A stretch of 64,000 nucleotides of DNA from Bretschneidera sinensis (taxonomy: Eukaryota; Streptophyta; Magnoliopsida; Brassicales; Akaniaceae). Shown here piece by piece: positions 23,301 to 35,640 of the stretch. Made by a program: the position numbers and the translations under genes. The notes below the pieces were generated by a model. The model ran no database searches, had not been told where the DNA came from, and saw only the letters and a list, made by a program, of their open reading frames with translations. Each line of letters begins with the position of its first letter. Position 1 is the stretch's first letter. Where the stretch lies: assembly GCA_023935145.1 (NCBI GenBank), contig CM043697.1, forward strand, positions 54,290,001 to 54,354,000, given 5' to 3'.

Positions 23301-26300
23301 ATATTCTTGACTACATTCATGCGAATCTTTGGGGACCAACAAGAACACCAACACAGGGAGATAATGTTTACTTTCTATCTTTAATTGATGATTATTCTAG
23401 AAAAGCTTGGGTTTATTTGCTTAAAAATAAATCAGATGCTTTGAATAAATTTGTGGTGTGGAAAAAGTTGTTGGAGACTCAAACGGACAGGGTAGTTAAG
23501 GTGTTAAGAACCGATAATGACTTAAAAATTTTTAATAAGGATTTTGATAAATTCTGTGAGTTAAATGGGATTCTAAGCCATAGAACGGTTGTAAAAACCC
23601 CTCAGCAAAATGGAGTTGCTGAGAGGATGAATAGGACCCTTATGGAAAAAGTTAGGTGCATGTTAATTGGGTCCGGTTTACCAAAATGTTTTTGAGGGGA
23701 AGCTGTGTCTACTGCTGCATATTTGGTTAATAGATCAGCCTCTAGGGCTGTGGACCTTAAGACTCCCGAGGAGATGTGGAGTGGGAAACTCCCTGAGTTG
23801 AACAACCTTAGAATTTTTGGATGTGCTGCGTTTGCACATCAAAAGGATGATAAACTTAGCCCAAGGTCTAGAAAATGTGTGTTTCTAGGGTATGGTGATG
23901 AGGTTAAGGGGTATAGGTTGTGGTCCTCAGAGCCAAAAGAGACTAAACTCATAATAAGTAAGGATGTCATTTTTAATGAATTGTTATTTCCCTATTTGGA
24001 GAAAACTAACCCTGCAGGGGATAGTGGGCAAACCAGCCCGGTATTTGTGGAGCATAGTATCAAGGAAAATTCAGTTCAGGTAGAGCAAGGAAGGCAAGAG
24101 GGTTCGGACCAGGTAGAGCCCATTGATGAAAGCCAAGCTCAGGACACTCAAGAGGAGGCTAAACTAGAAGGGGATGATGCAGCAAATCAGAATGATTATC
24201 AGCTCACAAGGGACCGGGAAAGAAGGGGGTCAGACCACCTTTGAGATATGGTTTTGCGGATGCTAATGTAGCAGCTCCTTATTCAGAAGGAGAGGTTAAA
24301 CCAAAAACTTACATGGATGCCATGGTATGTAAGGATTCGTCAAAATGACAGCTAGCTATGGAGGAAGAAATGGATTCTTTGAGGAAGAACAACTCTTGGG
24401 AATTGGTGCTCAAACTAGAAAAACAAAAAGTTGTGGATTGTAAGTAGATTTACAAGATCAAAGAAGGGAACACTCCAGGGGATGAAATCCGGTATAAGGC
24501 TAGGCTGGTGGCAAAGGGGTTCACACAAAAAGAAGGCATAGATTTCACCGAAATATTCACACCGGTCGTGAAATATAAGACGATAAGGATAGTGTTAGCA
24601 ATGGTAGTCCAATTTAATTGGGAAATCGAGCAAATGGATGTGAAGACAGTGTTCTTACATGGAGAGCTTGATGAGACCATCTATATGAGGCAACCCAAAG
24701 GCTATGAATTGAAGAAATCTCTTTATGGCCTGAAGCAATCAACTCGGTAATGGAATAAGAGGTTCAATTCCTTTGTAACTAGCTTGGGTTTCATGAGGAG
24801 CTACTATGATTCGTGCCTGTACTACAAGGGGCACAAGGTGGAGGAAATGGTGATTATCCTCATCTATGTCGATGATATGCTATTGGTTGGGAACAACAGG
24901 GAAAGGATAGAAGAATTGAAGTCTCAACTCGGTTCGGAGTTTGAGATGAAGGATCTTGGCCATGCACAGAAGATCCTTGGGATGAGTATAATGAGGGAAA
25001 GGGAGAGAAAAAGATTGAAGATTTCTCAGACTTCCTACATAGAAAAGAAGATATTTAAGTTTGCTATGGAATATAGCAAACCAGTGAAGGTTCCCCTTGC
25101 TGGTCATTTCAAGTTCTCCAGCGATCAATGTCCGAGATCGGATTAGGAGAAGAAGGAAATGGAAAAGGTCCCTTACTCTAGTGCGGTTGGATCTGTAATG
25201 CTCACCATGGTAAGCACTAGACCTGACATTGCTCATGCAATAACTGTTCTCAGCAGGTTTATGAGTAATCCCGAAAAGGAGCATTAGCTTGGGATGAAGT
25301 GGTTGCTAAGGTACTTGAAGGGAAGCCTAGATGTGGGGCTGGTTTATGAGAAGAGGGGTAAGTCCATTTGTCTTGAGGTTTATGAGAAGAGGGGTAAGTC
25401 CATTTGTCTTGAGGGTTATGCAGATTCGGACTATGGAGCAAACCGGGATAAAAAAAGATCGATTACCTCCTACTTCTTCAACTTAAACGGATGTTATATA
25501 AGTTGGAAGGCTTAGTTGCAGCCGGTTGTAGCACTCTCAACAACCGAGGCTGAGTACATAACGGCAACGGAAGCCATCAAGGAGGCTATGTGGTGCAAAG
25601 GGTTGTTGGAAGAGTTGAAGGTCCTGAAAGAGCAAGTAGTGATGTATTCGGATAGCCAAAGTGCATTGCATTTGTGCAAGAATCCGGTGTTCCATGAGAG
25701 GACTAAGCATATGGATGTTCGGTATCATTTCATTCGGAAAAATGTTACGGAAAGATGCATTCATGTGGACAAGGTGGCCACGGAAGAAAATCCTGCAGAT
25801 TTAGGTACTAAAGTTCTGCCTCTAAGTAAGTTCAATCATTGCCTTGGACTTCTTAGGATTGAAGTTGGTTAATATGGTGGCTCAAGTTGAGTTTGAATCC
25901 TGAGTTCTGTGCACTATAGGTTCGGGTTTAATCGCTTAGACAAAGGTAGAGATTGTTGGTATTTGTCCAAGGATTAAACGGTTGGAAGAATAGAGGATCA
26001 ACAGCATCAAGCTTGGAGGTGTGTGCCGCGGCCCAGCCTTGTGCGCCGTGGCCAGCAGAAAGTCCAAAAGTTGAGGAGAGTTGTGTGCGCCGCGGCACAG
26101 CCACCCACACCGCAGCCTCCAGCATGGCAACCTGTTCTCCCCTCCTTTGAGCTGCGACCTGCCCTGTTCTGGGCCGCGGCTCCAGGCACACCTGATGCTA
26201 AGTTTTTTAGCACTCTTCTCCTGATGCGTGAGGCTTGATTAAAACGCACAAGATCACTTAGACTTGTTGGAGGGCTATGATTGATTGGTCCTCAAGATCT

Positions 26301-29300
26301 AAGGGTTGAAATTGACTTCAAGATTGGTTCAAGAAGTTGGTGCACTATATAAAGGGTCATCTAACTTCAATCACAAGACACAAGATATAAGATCACCATA
26401 CAAGAGAATTCAAGTGCAAGTGTGAGAGTGCAAAGACACAAAACACAAGAGAGGCACTAGAATAGATCTTATTCAAGAGTGGCTGATTGTTTAGAGAGAG
26501 AGTAGTATAGATTTGGGATCCAAGGGCTTTGTAATTGAAATTTTCTTGGGGAAAATTTCAGGGAAACACTTACTCCTTATTACTTTCTTTTTCTCTTCTT
26601 TCGTTCTTCAAGAACTAGAGGATTCTTGAAGAGGTGTTGCTGTAATTGTAAGAACTCCATTGATTTAGTGTAGAGAGCTCGAGGAGCTCACGAGGACGTA
26701 GGCATATTGCCGAGCCTCAATAACAATTGCTTGTGTTCTCTTTCTTTGATGGGTTTGTTTATGTTCATTACAAGTCATTCTAGACTTGGGTGTTTGGAAG
26801 ATCACCACCTGGGCATCTTGAGGTGATTTCCAACATAACTTGATTGTTTGTTTACTTGTTCCCTGGGCTAGAGGATCAGATTTACCTAAAGCACTCCTCG
26901 TCAGGGGCAGAGCCGGGATATTATTCTTGGGGATCAAAGCTAACATGGTTAAAAAAATAAATAAATAAATAATTGTTTTTAAGATACATGTTACCAATTA
27001 AAAAATAACATCATGAAACTAAGCTGAGTTGACAAAGAAAAAAAAAAGTCAAGAGAGCTCTATGCGTATCTCTTCCAATAATCAAACATTTCAAACACCA
27101 TTGTATTTTTCATAAAGGAGAATTAGCACAATACTCAATATTTGAACCACAAACCACATGAATTGGATTATTAAGATAAAGTGGCAAAATCAACATAAGT
27201 TATTCATGACAGCCATCATCATAAGGAGATTAAACAAAGAGATTTTAGGCACAGTAAGACTGCATTATTAGAATACTAAAGTACATTCTTCTTATGAAGA
27301 TTAGAAAATAACAATTTTCTTTCAGAAGAAAGAAAAACACATAAAACCAACTATATCTAGAGCATTCATGCATCGAAAGGAAAAAGTCGTTAGCACATAA
27401 CCGCTTCCAGAAAACACTTTCTCATCGTGATAATAAATGTGGTTAATGATGTTTACACACCACACACAAAATTATAATCCGTCAAGTTCTTGAACCTCAC
27501 AAGTGATGAAGAGAAAGACATGTAACTTAAGTTATTTGGCAAGTCAAAGTGGCTATATGCAAATAGCAGAAGTCATATAAAAAGCATAATCTAGCAAAGG
27601 CAAGTTCAAGCATACATCCAACTATGGGGAAAATGTCAAGCAGTTTAAAAAATGACAATAATCAAGTTAGCATTAAGCGCAAACAGGGACAGATACCAGT
27701 ATGGGGGCAGTGCGGGCAGCTGCCCCCACTTGATTATTTAAAAATAAAATTATTTTATAGTTATTTATCTATTTCCCCCACTTAAATTGTGTAATTGCTC
27801 CCATACCCTAACATTTAATCTCCAAGCCAAGCCAAACGTGAAACACCCCCAAATCCCCAATTGTTTCATCTCTGTCTCTCTTCGCACTGTCAGAGTCTCA
27901 GTCAGTCTGAAACTCCCAACAATCTCATCTTTGTGTGGCTGCTCGTCAGCCTTCGTCAATTCACCAGTTTTCATCTCCCCCTCTCGGTAAAATTCTTATC
28001 TTTATCTCTTTATTTCTTTCTCTCTCTACAATTCTCTCCCTCTCTTCGACGCCTAACTCTCTCTGTCTTACCTTTTCAGCCACCGATGGCCACCGGTCCT
28101 TTATGGGTTTTACCCGTTTAAGGATGAACCAAACCACCATTTAGGGATTTTTTCTGTGGTTCTATCACCATCACTGATTCTCTCAGCTGTTCAGTGGTTT
28201 TAAATAGATTACTCCATCATGTAAGATTTGGTTTTAAAGAGATTACTCCAGCTTGATTGATTTTAGGTTTCATGAATCATGATTTTTGAGCTTTTAGTGA
28301 TTCTTGTTTTGGATTTGCAGGTTTTATATGTCAATTGTCAAGCTAAGTGAACAGTGACATTTTGTGTTGGATACTTGTAAGGAAAATAATTAGGAAGATA
28401 TTTTCCTTTTTTTTTTTTTTTCTGGAATACGAAATATAGTTTCCTTAAATCATAGAGAAAGAAAGTCTTGTTGTGGTTTCACACGGTGAATGAGGCGAGC
28501 AACCGAGCAAGTCTTGTCAAGTTGCAACTTTAGGGATAAGTTTTATTGTGATTATGTGAACAGCTCAAATTAAGTTTTGCCATATTTTTAGTCAAGCAAT
28601 TGTCTCTGTTCTAGCTAGCTTTATAATTAAGGCATTTGTATGGTGTCAAAAGTAAGGGTATGCACGAACTTAGATAGATCAAGTTAGATGTCAATTTAAC
28701 TTATGACCTGATAAGTGGGTTTACTAATTAGTTTATTTACAGAGTTTGTTCCTAACTCTGTCAATTTAGCTTGGTATGAATCTATTTCTGATTACTTAAA
28801 AATTTCGCCATTTCTTGTTTCCAAGAAGAGAATCCTAATATTTCAAGGGGGAAAAAATGGTGAAATGCATCGCATGTTTCTACTTTCTAGCTAGCACTTA
28901 GGATGGAAAAAAATTGTTGGAGATACAAGCTGTGACAGAGAATATGCTCCCCTTAGCAGTCTTAATTTTATGCACCAAAGTAAATTCAATAGGAAACTTC
29001 AAAGATACCTGACATTCTTATTCTTAATGCCTCATTATTATGTCTCTGTAAGTTTTGCTTGAGGCTTTTCTCCAAGGTATAGCACAATTATTCTCTAATG
29101 TGCATGAATAGATAATGCTTATCAGGGCTTGGATATGGAATTGATATGTTACTCACTTGCTTAGAGATATAATGCTTCTTATTGAATCTTGCTTTTAGAA
29201 ATATTCAAATAGGACTGCTACTGAGATGGTATTTCCGACTGAAATATTGTTTTTGGAGTTGGCTTTGATTTTACCGGTTGCCTTGAAATAATTTTTTCTG

Positions 29301-30401
29301 TGATAAGCATTATAAAGAATCGAATGCACAATCATATGGGAGATGAATGGTTGAATGATCGCATGGTTACATTCATTGAAAGAGATGTTTTTGATAGTAT
29401 TGAAAACGAGAAAATCTTATGTCGATTCCAAAATATGAGATCACGTAAGGAACAATGGTAAATAGAACCAGTACAAGTGTTTTCTTTTTGTTAGCTTTTG
29501 TAATGAAAAGAATATGTCAATGATCTAGAACTGAATGAAAAAAAAAAAACATGTATTACAAAAATACGTGCCTTTGTTTTATGAGAAAATATCATTAATA
29601 TTTATTTACTTTTGTTTTTAAATATGTATAATTACTATTTACTTATATAATTATATAATATGAACGGGTGTTTATACCGCCTCCGGTAACAAAAAATTTT
29701 GGAGACCCGCTAAGCACAAACATATCAGAGGTAAATACAAAAACAAATAGTAAAACAATATGTTTCCTGAACAGGTTAGTATCCAAATATTTTTATATGA
29801 ATAACAAACACGCATAGCAAACAACAAACCAAGTAGCCCAAATCAAATTGAAAAACGAAAACTCGGATTAAACTCCCTCAATTAGCCTGGTCTTATTTTA
29901 TGCATGATTTCGCTTTAACAAAGGATAAACTTTGCTAAGAAAACAATACAAAAGGTACCGTTTATTACTTTTCTTTATAAAACAATACTGACCAAACGAT
30001 TGCTCAGTAATCCTAAGCTTAGAATTCAAAAGGCAATCTCCTAAAATAATGCAAAAAAAAAGGAAATTATGCGTTGATAATCACCAAAAACACTTCCAAA
30101 ACGACAAGTAAACAATTCCAGTTCTAGGCAATAAACAAAGTAAAAACCTCAACATGTTTCTGTCTAAAAAAAAAACAAATCAAATAAAAGACGTCGAAAT
30201 TGAGATAAGGAACAAACCGAGAACGATGGCATCGCGAGGGCCAGGTCCTCTGAGGTTGCGAAGAGAGAAGAGGGCTCTGAACCGCTCCGATATCGGCAGG
30301 GTCGGGTCGAGCAACCGGTCGCAGAGAAATTTCTCCATATTGTTATTGCTGCAGTTGTCGGGCAGTGATCCGGATTCGGACTCGCAGCTGAAAGAAACCA
30401 T
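18389..30401 (-). CDS. DOHH: Deoxyhypusine hydroxylase (HEAT-repeat diiron enzyme), six exons resolved
   Basis: Catalyses the last step of hypusine formation on translation factor eIF5A. Coding exons, in transcript order, are 30218-30401, 20329-20462, 19952-20187, 19727-19865, 19261-19387 and 18389-18507. All junctions have GT/AG and the phases agree, giving 313 residues. All four His-Glu iron-ligand pairs are present: LLAHEAA (H72-E73), VRHE (105-106), LRHE (230-231) and [10 protein letters not shown] (263-264), in two halves of HEAT repeats joined by a Ser/Thr-rich linker. Plant DOHH is about this long, so only a short final exon after ...GKSFE is missing from the model. The start [10 protein letters not shown] is the first [13 protein letters not shown], 22 codons later, is the conserved block. 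Intron 1 is 9755 bp because a copia element and an hAT remnant are inserted in it. Confidence 0.92.
20241..20303. repeat. Compound microsatellite (CA)n(TA)n(GA)n in DOHH intron 2
   Basis: About 16 CA, 7 TA and 9 GA units in a row, 26 bases beyond the 3' end of exon 2 in the transcript direction. Confidence 0.95.
20747..21609 (+). repeat. 5' LTR of the copia element
   Basis: 863 bp, TG...CA. It contains four CCGCGG sites (20819, 20863, 20925, 20947) and a TATA box TATATAA (21119-21125). Confidence 0.95.
21611..21622 (+). other. Primer-binding site of the copia element
   Basis: TGGTATCAGAGC, complementary to the 3' end of initiator tRNA-Met, one base after the LTR. Confidence 0.95.
21851..25872 (+). 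pseudogene. copia gag-pol, eight stops and one frameshift
   Basis: Gag starts at the ATG at 21851. The zinc knuckle [14 protein letters not shown] is at 22565-22606, the protease motif [11 protein letters not shown] near 22740, the pre-integrase zinc motif ([10 protein letters not shown]) near 23140, and the integrase core from about 23380 ([25 protein letters not shown]). RT lies around 24500-24900 (the YVDD box is intact) and RNase H around 25400-25870 ([21 protein letters not shown]-like MDVRYHF). In-frame stops are at 22517, 23693, 24346, 24445, 24748, 25144, 25285 and 25513. A one-base loss in the G run at 24225-24229 shifts the frame. Several stops sit at positions where the family has Trp or Gln, as expected from C-to-T decay of methylated DNA. 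Confidence 0.93.
25342..25413 (+). repeat. 36-bp in-frame tandem duplication in the copia RNase H region
   Basis: 25342-25377 is repeated exactly at 25378-25413, doubling the twelve residues [12 protein letters not shown] just before GYADSDYG. Confidence 0.97.
25954..26835 (+). repeat. 3' LTR of the copia element
   Basis: 882 bp. It differs from the 5' LTR by point changes and about 19 extra bases beside the first CCGCGG site (26026). A purine-rich stretch (ACAAAGGTAGAGA) precedes it. Confidence 0.95.
27684..29712 (+). mobile_element. hAT-superfamily DNA transposon remnant in DOHH intron 1
   Basis: The left end CAGGGACAGATACCAG begins with the CAGGG of hAT elements. The right end is a decayed counterpart (inward, TAGCGGGTCTCC). 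Eight-base flanks AGCGCAAA (27676-27683) and AGCACAAA (29713-29720) match at seven of eight positions, the duplication length of hAT. The C-terminal piece of an hAT transposase lies near the right end. At 2.0 kb it is an internally deleted copy. Confidence 0.75.
29306..29461 (+). pseudogene. hAT transposase C-terminus
   Basis: 51 codons open to a [21 protein letters not shown], then [12 protein letters not shown] and [12 protein letters not shown]. This is the usual tail of the hAT transposases with a dimerisation domain and a TTF-type zinc finger. The upstream transposase body is absent. Confidence 0.8.
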
Positions 30402-33400
30402 AATGGCGAGTTGGCGATGTTGGTAGGACTATTGGGTGCTGCTGCCAAACCCCAGCAATAGGGTTTGCACAATAGAATCCGATTCTCGGTGAATAAATGG
30501 GGGAGAAATAATAGAGAACCCGCCAATCCTAATTTATTCCTCGAGTTTTTTATTTGCAGTATTACCTTCTATATCTGTGTTGACTGTTAAGTAGGAGAAA
30601 TGAGGTACGAAAAAAATGGATGAATTACAAGTACATTTCTCAGTTTATCCCTAATTATAATTACATCTCAAACTTTTCATAAATGATAAACACGTTCCAT
30701 TTGTTAGCTTAATGTCTTAGTTAATGGGAAACATTGCAAAGACAAAATTATCTTTCCAAACTTTAGAACGGAAGAATCACACGATTGTTTATAAAATCAA
30801 ACCCTAAAATTAAAGATACATTGTTAATGAATAGCTAATTAATGTTTTTGAATCAATGTGAATCAATTTTTTTGAATTATAGCTAATTACCATGAGACGG
30901 TGCATAATGAATATTATACATTATTAATTTTTAAAAATAATATAATAAATAATATATTTTAAATATAATTAAAATAGATAAATATAATCATCAAATTTTA
31001 TAATATTAAAAATTTATTAATATTATTTTAGCGTGAACAAAATTTAATATGTCGATGAATTTATTATTATGACTCAAAGTTGATCAAATATATAAGTAGA
31101 TAAAAAATATTTTAACCATTATATTCATTATTTTTTGCTATATTAGAGTATATGAAAATCTGTTGATGCTATTGTAATTTATATAAAGTCCAATATATGA
31201 TTGAATTTATTTGCAAAAAAAAATAAAATATATGATTGAATTTATTAATATAGTAAAAATAAAAAATAAGCATTTTAATTTAATACTAATTAATATATTT
31301 TTAATTATCATGGATTTAATTACATGATAATTTGTTTTTTGCGGAATGCTTATAAAGTAATTTCGAATTATTTGTAAAATAATTTCTTATATAAAGAACC
31401 CTAATTTGATGGAAAAAAAATCAATCTAAAAACAATTATTATGTAAAGATACCTTTGTTCAGTTAATGTTTTATACTACATTTGTATTTTTATATAGGTT
31501 TGACACGAATTTAATTGAAAATTTATAGGATTTGCTGCCTTAGTTTATCCAACAATCCCTTTTTTTTTTAAATGACATGTGGTTTTTGGATAAAGAACTG
31601 TCAATGGAATATAAGATGATAATTTGTTTTTTGTGGAATGCTTATAAAGTAATTTCGAATTATTTGTAAAATAATTTCTTATATAAAGAACCCTAATTTG
31701 ATGTAAAAAGAATCAATCTAATAACAATTATTATATAAAGATATTTTTGTTCGGTTAATGTTTTACACTACATTTGTATTTTTATATAGGTTTGAGGATT
31801 TAGTTAAAAATTTAGAGGATTTGTTGTCTTAGTTTATCCAACATTTCCTTCTTTAAAAACTGGCATATGGTTTTTGGAGAAAGAACTGTCAATGGAATAT
31901 AGCATCCTGATAAATAAAAAATGCAATATAGCTTCCAATTAAATTTGGTCAGTTAAGATAATTCAAAGTTTCAATATATTAGAGATTTTAATTCAATAGA
32001 CGTGTTTTTCTTTTCAATGCTTATCTCTCAAAGAACAAACTTAAAAATTGACGGCAAAAGATGAGCTTTATTGACTTTGTTTTAACTTTTTAAATATTAT
32101 TTGATTTTGCTTTCAATAAAATTCACTAGAAAAGATTCAACAAACACAACATATTAAAAATTGAATAAAACAGATTATGTATAGTGCATTTATTATTATG
32201 AGCTTAATTTTAAAATCCGTAACCATTGGCTTAATGGTATGGATAGATAGATCTAAATCAATGTTACCTACATGGGACCACAAAAATATTCAAGCTTAAA
32301 AGTAGCCTCAAAGTAATCACTTAACATATAGAATGTGTTTTCTATTTAAACGGTTAATAACACAAACAGTGAATATAGTATTAAACTATGATTAAGAGCT
32401 TTAAAAATCACTTGTTTACTATGATGTTATTTTTTCTATATAAAAAAACATGTTAGATGCATGTTACTTAATTTTAATTGTTATAGATGCTTTGTCCTCA
32501 TATTTTTCTCGTGAAAAACATTCGAAGTGGAAGAATATTCTTTTTTAGTAACAAGTATAATTTGATTTAAATATGTAAGAAATATTTTAAATTTGAGCTT
32601 ATCAGTCTTTTTTTATTAGTTTGATAAATTTGATTACAAATTAATTGTTTTTGTGGGAAAACTTATTTATATAGAGTAATGATTTTTTTTCTACCGCAAA
32701 TAACTTGCTTACAAACAGTAAATCTAAATTTTAATTATTTAAGAAAAATAAAAAATAATAATTTAATCGATTTAGTTACATAATAATTTATAAAGTATTG
32801 AATTTTTGGTCAAACAATTACTTAAAGAGATTTCTAATTTTAAGGGGAAAAGAAAAAATATTTTTAAGCTCAAGCATTTTGTCTAGTGAATGTTTCTCAC
32901 TTTATTGGTACTTTTATTTATTATAAAATATAGAATTATAGATGTTATAGACTATTTGTAATTATATATAATTATAGATATTTTAGATTATTATAGAAAG
33001 TGAATATTTACACAAATTATAACAACCGTGTTATTAACAAGGAATTTTAGCATTATACAGCTGATATCTAATGGTGAAGAAATTACAAATGGAAAAAAGT
33101 TAAATAGTAAAATAATAACAACGAAAAGCACTTTCATTTAAATTCTAAACTTTACATGCATGATTTTCGTACTATGGTGCGATAATAATTATCAATTCAT
33201 GTGAAAATAAATGATTGGTCAAAGGTTGAATAAGGATCTACGTAAGAAAAAAAACGAATTACCAAAGTTATTTCGGTACTTGGTATTTCTTTTAGAGCTT
33301 TAGTAATTCGTTTTGATATCGGTTCAATTTTCTTTTTATATTTCAGTTATACCAAATTATTGATTTTTTTAATAAATTGGACATGAAATGTTTTTTTTAA

Positions 33401-33951
33401 TATCTCAGTATTACTAAATTATATTTAACGATGGGAAAAATATATCTAATAAGTTTTTTTATAAATTAATTTATTTTTATATAATTCAATAACTGAATTA
33501 TTGTAGTGTTTCGATTCGTGTTTCGATTTGGCATTGATTACATAACATGATAAACTGAAATGGTCAAATCAAATCTCATAAAATCACCAGTTATACAGAT
33601 CGAAAAGAATCAACGCATGTATATTAAAAATGATATTCTAACTGAAAATAATGTTTACAAAAAAGATAAAATTATATAGCTTCTATTTAATCAAAATAAG
33701 CATTCATTTGAGCTTACATCTTATGTAATAAATTTTATCTCTTTACATACCAATACTATTTTTTTTTTTTTAAAAAGAGTGATGAATAAAATGAAAAATT
33801 GAACACAATACAACCATAAGATTGTTATATGACATTGAGTTAATGTATTAATTAACATGATTTTTTTTTTAAATACAAGTGATATAGGGAAAAATTTCTC
33901 AACCAATGACATGATGACACATGACACATTTATAAACAAGATAGAGTACCA
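30402..33951. other. DOHH 5' flank and AT-rich intergenic DNA
   Basis: The DOHH leader and promoter should lie in about 30402-30700; no clear TATA box was seen. Beyond that the DNA is very AT-rich with no open frame that looks real. A tandem duplication lies at 31324-31908. Confidence 0.5.
31324..31908 (+). repeat. Tandem duplication, period 292 bp
   Basis: 31324-31615 is repeated at 31616-31908. Both start ATGATAATTTGTTTTTTG and share AATTTCGAATTATTTGTAAA and TAAAGAACCCTAATTTGATG. The copies are close, with only scattered changes. Confidence 0.9.
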
Positions 33952-34438
33952 TGTCAGACAATTACACGTGGCAAAGAGTAAACAAATAATCTCACACAAA
34001 AACCCTAATTCTACTAGGACACTCAAGCCTATGAAAACTCTAATCCTATCAGAACACTCCAGCTTATAGAAACCCTAGTCCTATCAAAACACTCAAGCTT
34101 ATGAAAACTGCAGTCTTATCAGAGCACTCCAGCCTATGAGAACCCTAATTCTACTCTGACACTCATCATTAATAATTTTCCTAAATTGGACTCTCCTCCA
34201 AAACTTTATATAAATGAGGCTCTCATTATCATAAGTACACACACAATTCTCACAATTCAAAATCCTTTAGCCTTCTTGCTCTATATACTCTCTAACATAT
34301 CACTAACTTAGGCATAGTAGAGTCCCCCAGAGGCACAATCCCTCCATTCCTCCAGCGACTTCTTAGGGTTTCTTCTGTCTCTATGTTAGGTACCCCATCG
34401 TGTTCGTTAGTTCACCTGGAAGATTTTCGATATTATCA
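33952..34438 (+). repeat. 5' LTR of the gag-only element
   Basis: 487 bp. It contains four and a half copies of a 35-bp unit (34000-34165, each like AAACCCTAATYCTATCAGRA). TATA-like TTTATATAAAT lies near 34205. It ends ...TATCA. Confidence 0.88.
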
Positions 34439-34858
34439 TATTGGTGTTGTCTGTGGGTACCAAAACAAGAACTCATTTATTCTAGATGCCACCTAAAAAA
34501 TACTTCCTGAAATAATGTGGCCATAAGCGTCACAACCACCACCGTCGCAGCTGCTGCTGCAAGCACCACCACCACTCGAGCCTTAATCAGTCGTGGCCTA
34601 CACACTGGTCCTAAACTCCAACATATGTGAATATGTTGTGACAAAAAAAACCCAAAGAGCCATCCGACGAGCGATCAGGATAAGACCAACAATCTTAGTT
34701 AAATCACTCGATTCAACACCAAGTCCAAGTGAACCCAGACACCTTAGTCATACAAGGACAATTCTTGGAACTCACCCCTGGTGGCTGACCTAGCTACTCG
34801 ACTCGGGGGGCAATCCCTTTTCTCTCAGCCTCAAGGATCACCATAAAGCCTTCGGTCC

Positions 34859-35640
34859 ATGAGGCATTGGAACTCCAGTCACCATGCTCGCACCTCAGAC
34901 TGTAAGTTAACCACACGGTTTTCTCCTACCAACTATAGACCAAAGTCCCGAGGCTACTCTGTCTCCAAGAACCATATTGACTTGGACAAAAAGCTAGAAG
35001 AGATGGATAAGAAGATAAGTGAGGTCATCAAGCACCGGGGGACCAATGTCATGAACGAGTTCGACTCTCAAGATCCTTCTTTCACCCAAGAGATCCAGGA
35101 CACCTCGCTTCCTCGGTACTTTAGGATGCTTGCCATCAAAGCCTGTGACGACACCACCAATCCTATAGATCACTTCCAACTCTATAAGACCACGATGCTT
35201 TTGCATTGGCACCCAGACATAGTTTTATGTCAAGAATTTCCATTAACGCTTAAAAAAGCTGCTAGCACATGGTACTCCCACTTGAAGCCCAAATGCATCA
35301 TCTCCTTCAAGGAATTCAGCTGCGCCTTTATCGCACATTTCCTCAGTAGTAAGGGGTCAAGAAAGACATCAAAGAAATATCATCCAGTGGAGAGGTGAAT
35401 ACACCGCGAATACATTCCGCACTTCAATACTGCAGTATGGAAAATCCTTGACCTCGACTCGAAGATCCAGACTATCGCATTTAAAAATGAGCTCAAGTTA
35501 GGAACTTTCAACTCCAAGCTTACCATGTGCCCAACCAAAGATATGAATGAGATCCTCGTGCGAGCCCAAGAATACATACTCGCAAAGGAAGGCCAAGTGT
35601 TCCGAAGGGAATGAGAAGAGGGTAGAGAAAAGAGAATGAG
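34859..35640 (+). pseudogene. Gypsy-type gag fragment
   Basis: The first frame (34859-35398) has DPSFTQEIQDTSLPRYFRM, NPIDHFQLYKTTMLLH, FPLTLKKAASTWYSHLKP and FIAHFLSSKGSRKTS, the retrotransposon gag block. The reading continues in another frame after a shift near 35395 (KLGTFNSKLTMCPTKDMNE). A basic stretch follows. No zinc knuckle was found. Confidence 0.8.

Larger units (their letters stand above)
20747..26835 (+). mobile_element. Complete but inactive Ty1/copia retrotransposon in DOHH intron 1
   Basis: Both LTRs start TGTTGGTATTTGTCC and end AACA, flanked by an exact 5-bp target duplication TAACT (20742-20746 and 26836-26840). Order: LTR, PBS, gag, protease, integrase, RT, RNase H, purine tract, LTR, which is the copia order. 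It lies antisense to DOHH. Roughly sixty LTR-LTR mismatches in about 860 positions, mostly transitions, suggest an old insertion. Gag and integrase style suggest the Tork/Tnt1 group (tentative). Confidence 0.95.

Noticed and set aside
26902..26940. A second hAT-like terminus (CAGGGGCAGAGCC...)
   Set aside because: No matching right end or 8-bp flank was found; kept only as a side remark.
27787..28144. Open frames with Ser/Leu-rich translation in three frames
   Set aside because: CT-rich leader-like sequence of the hAT remnant; no coherent protein.
30154..30526. Open frames overlapping DOHH exon 1 in other frames
   Set aside because: Shadows of the DOHH first exon and leader, which has the conserved protein sequence on the minus strand.
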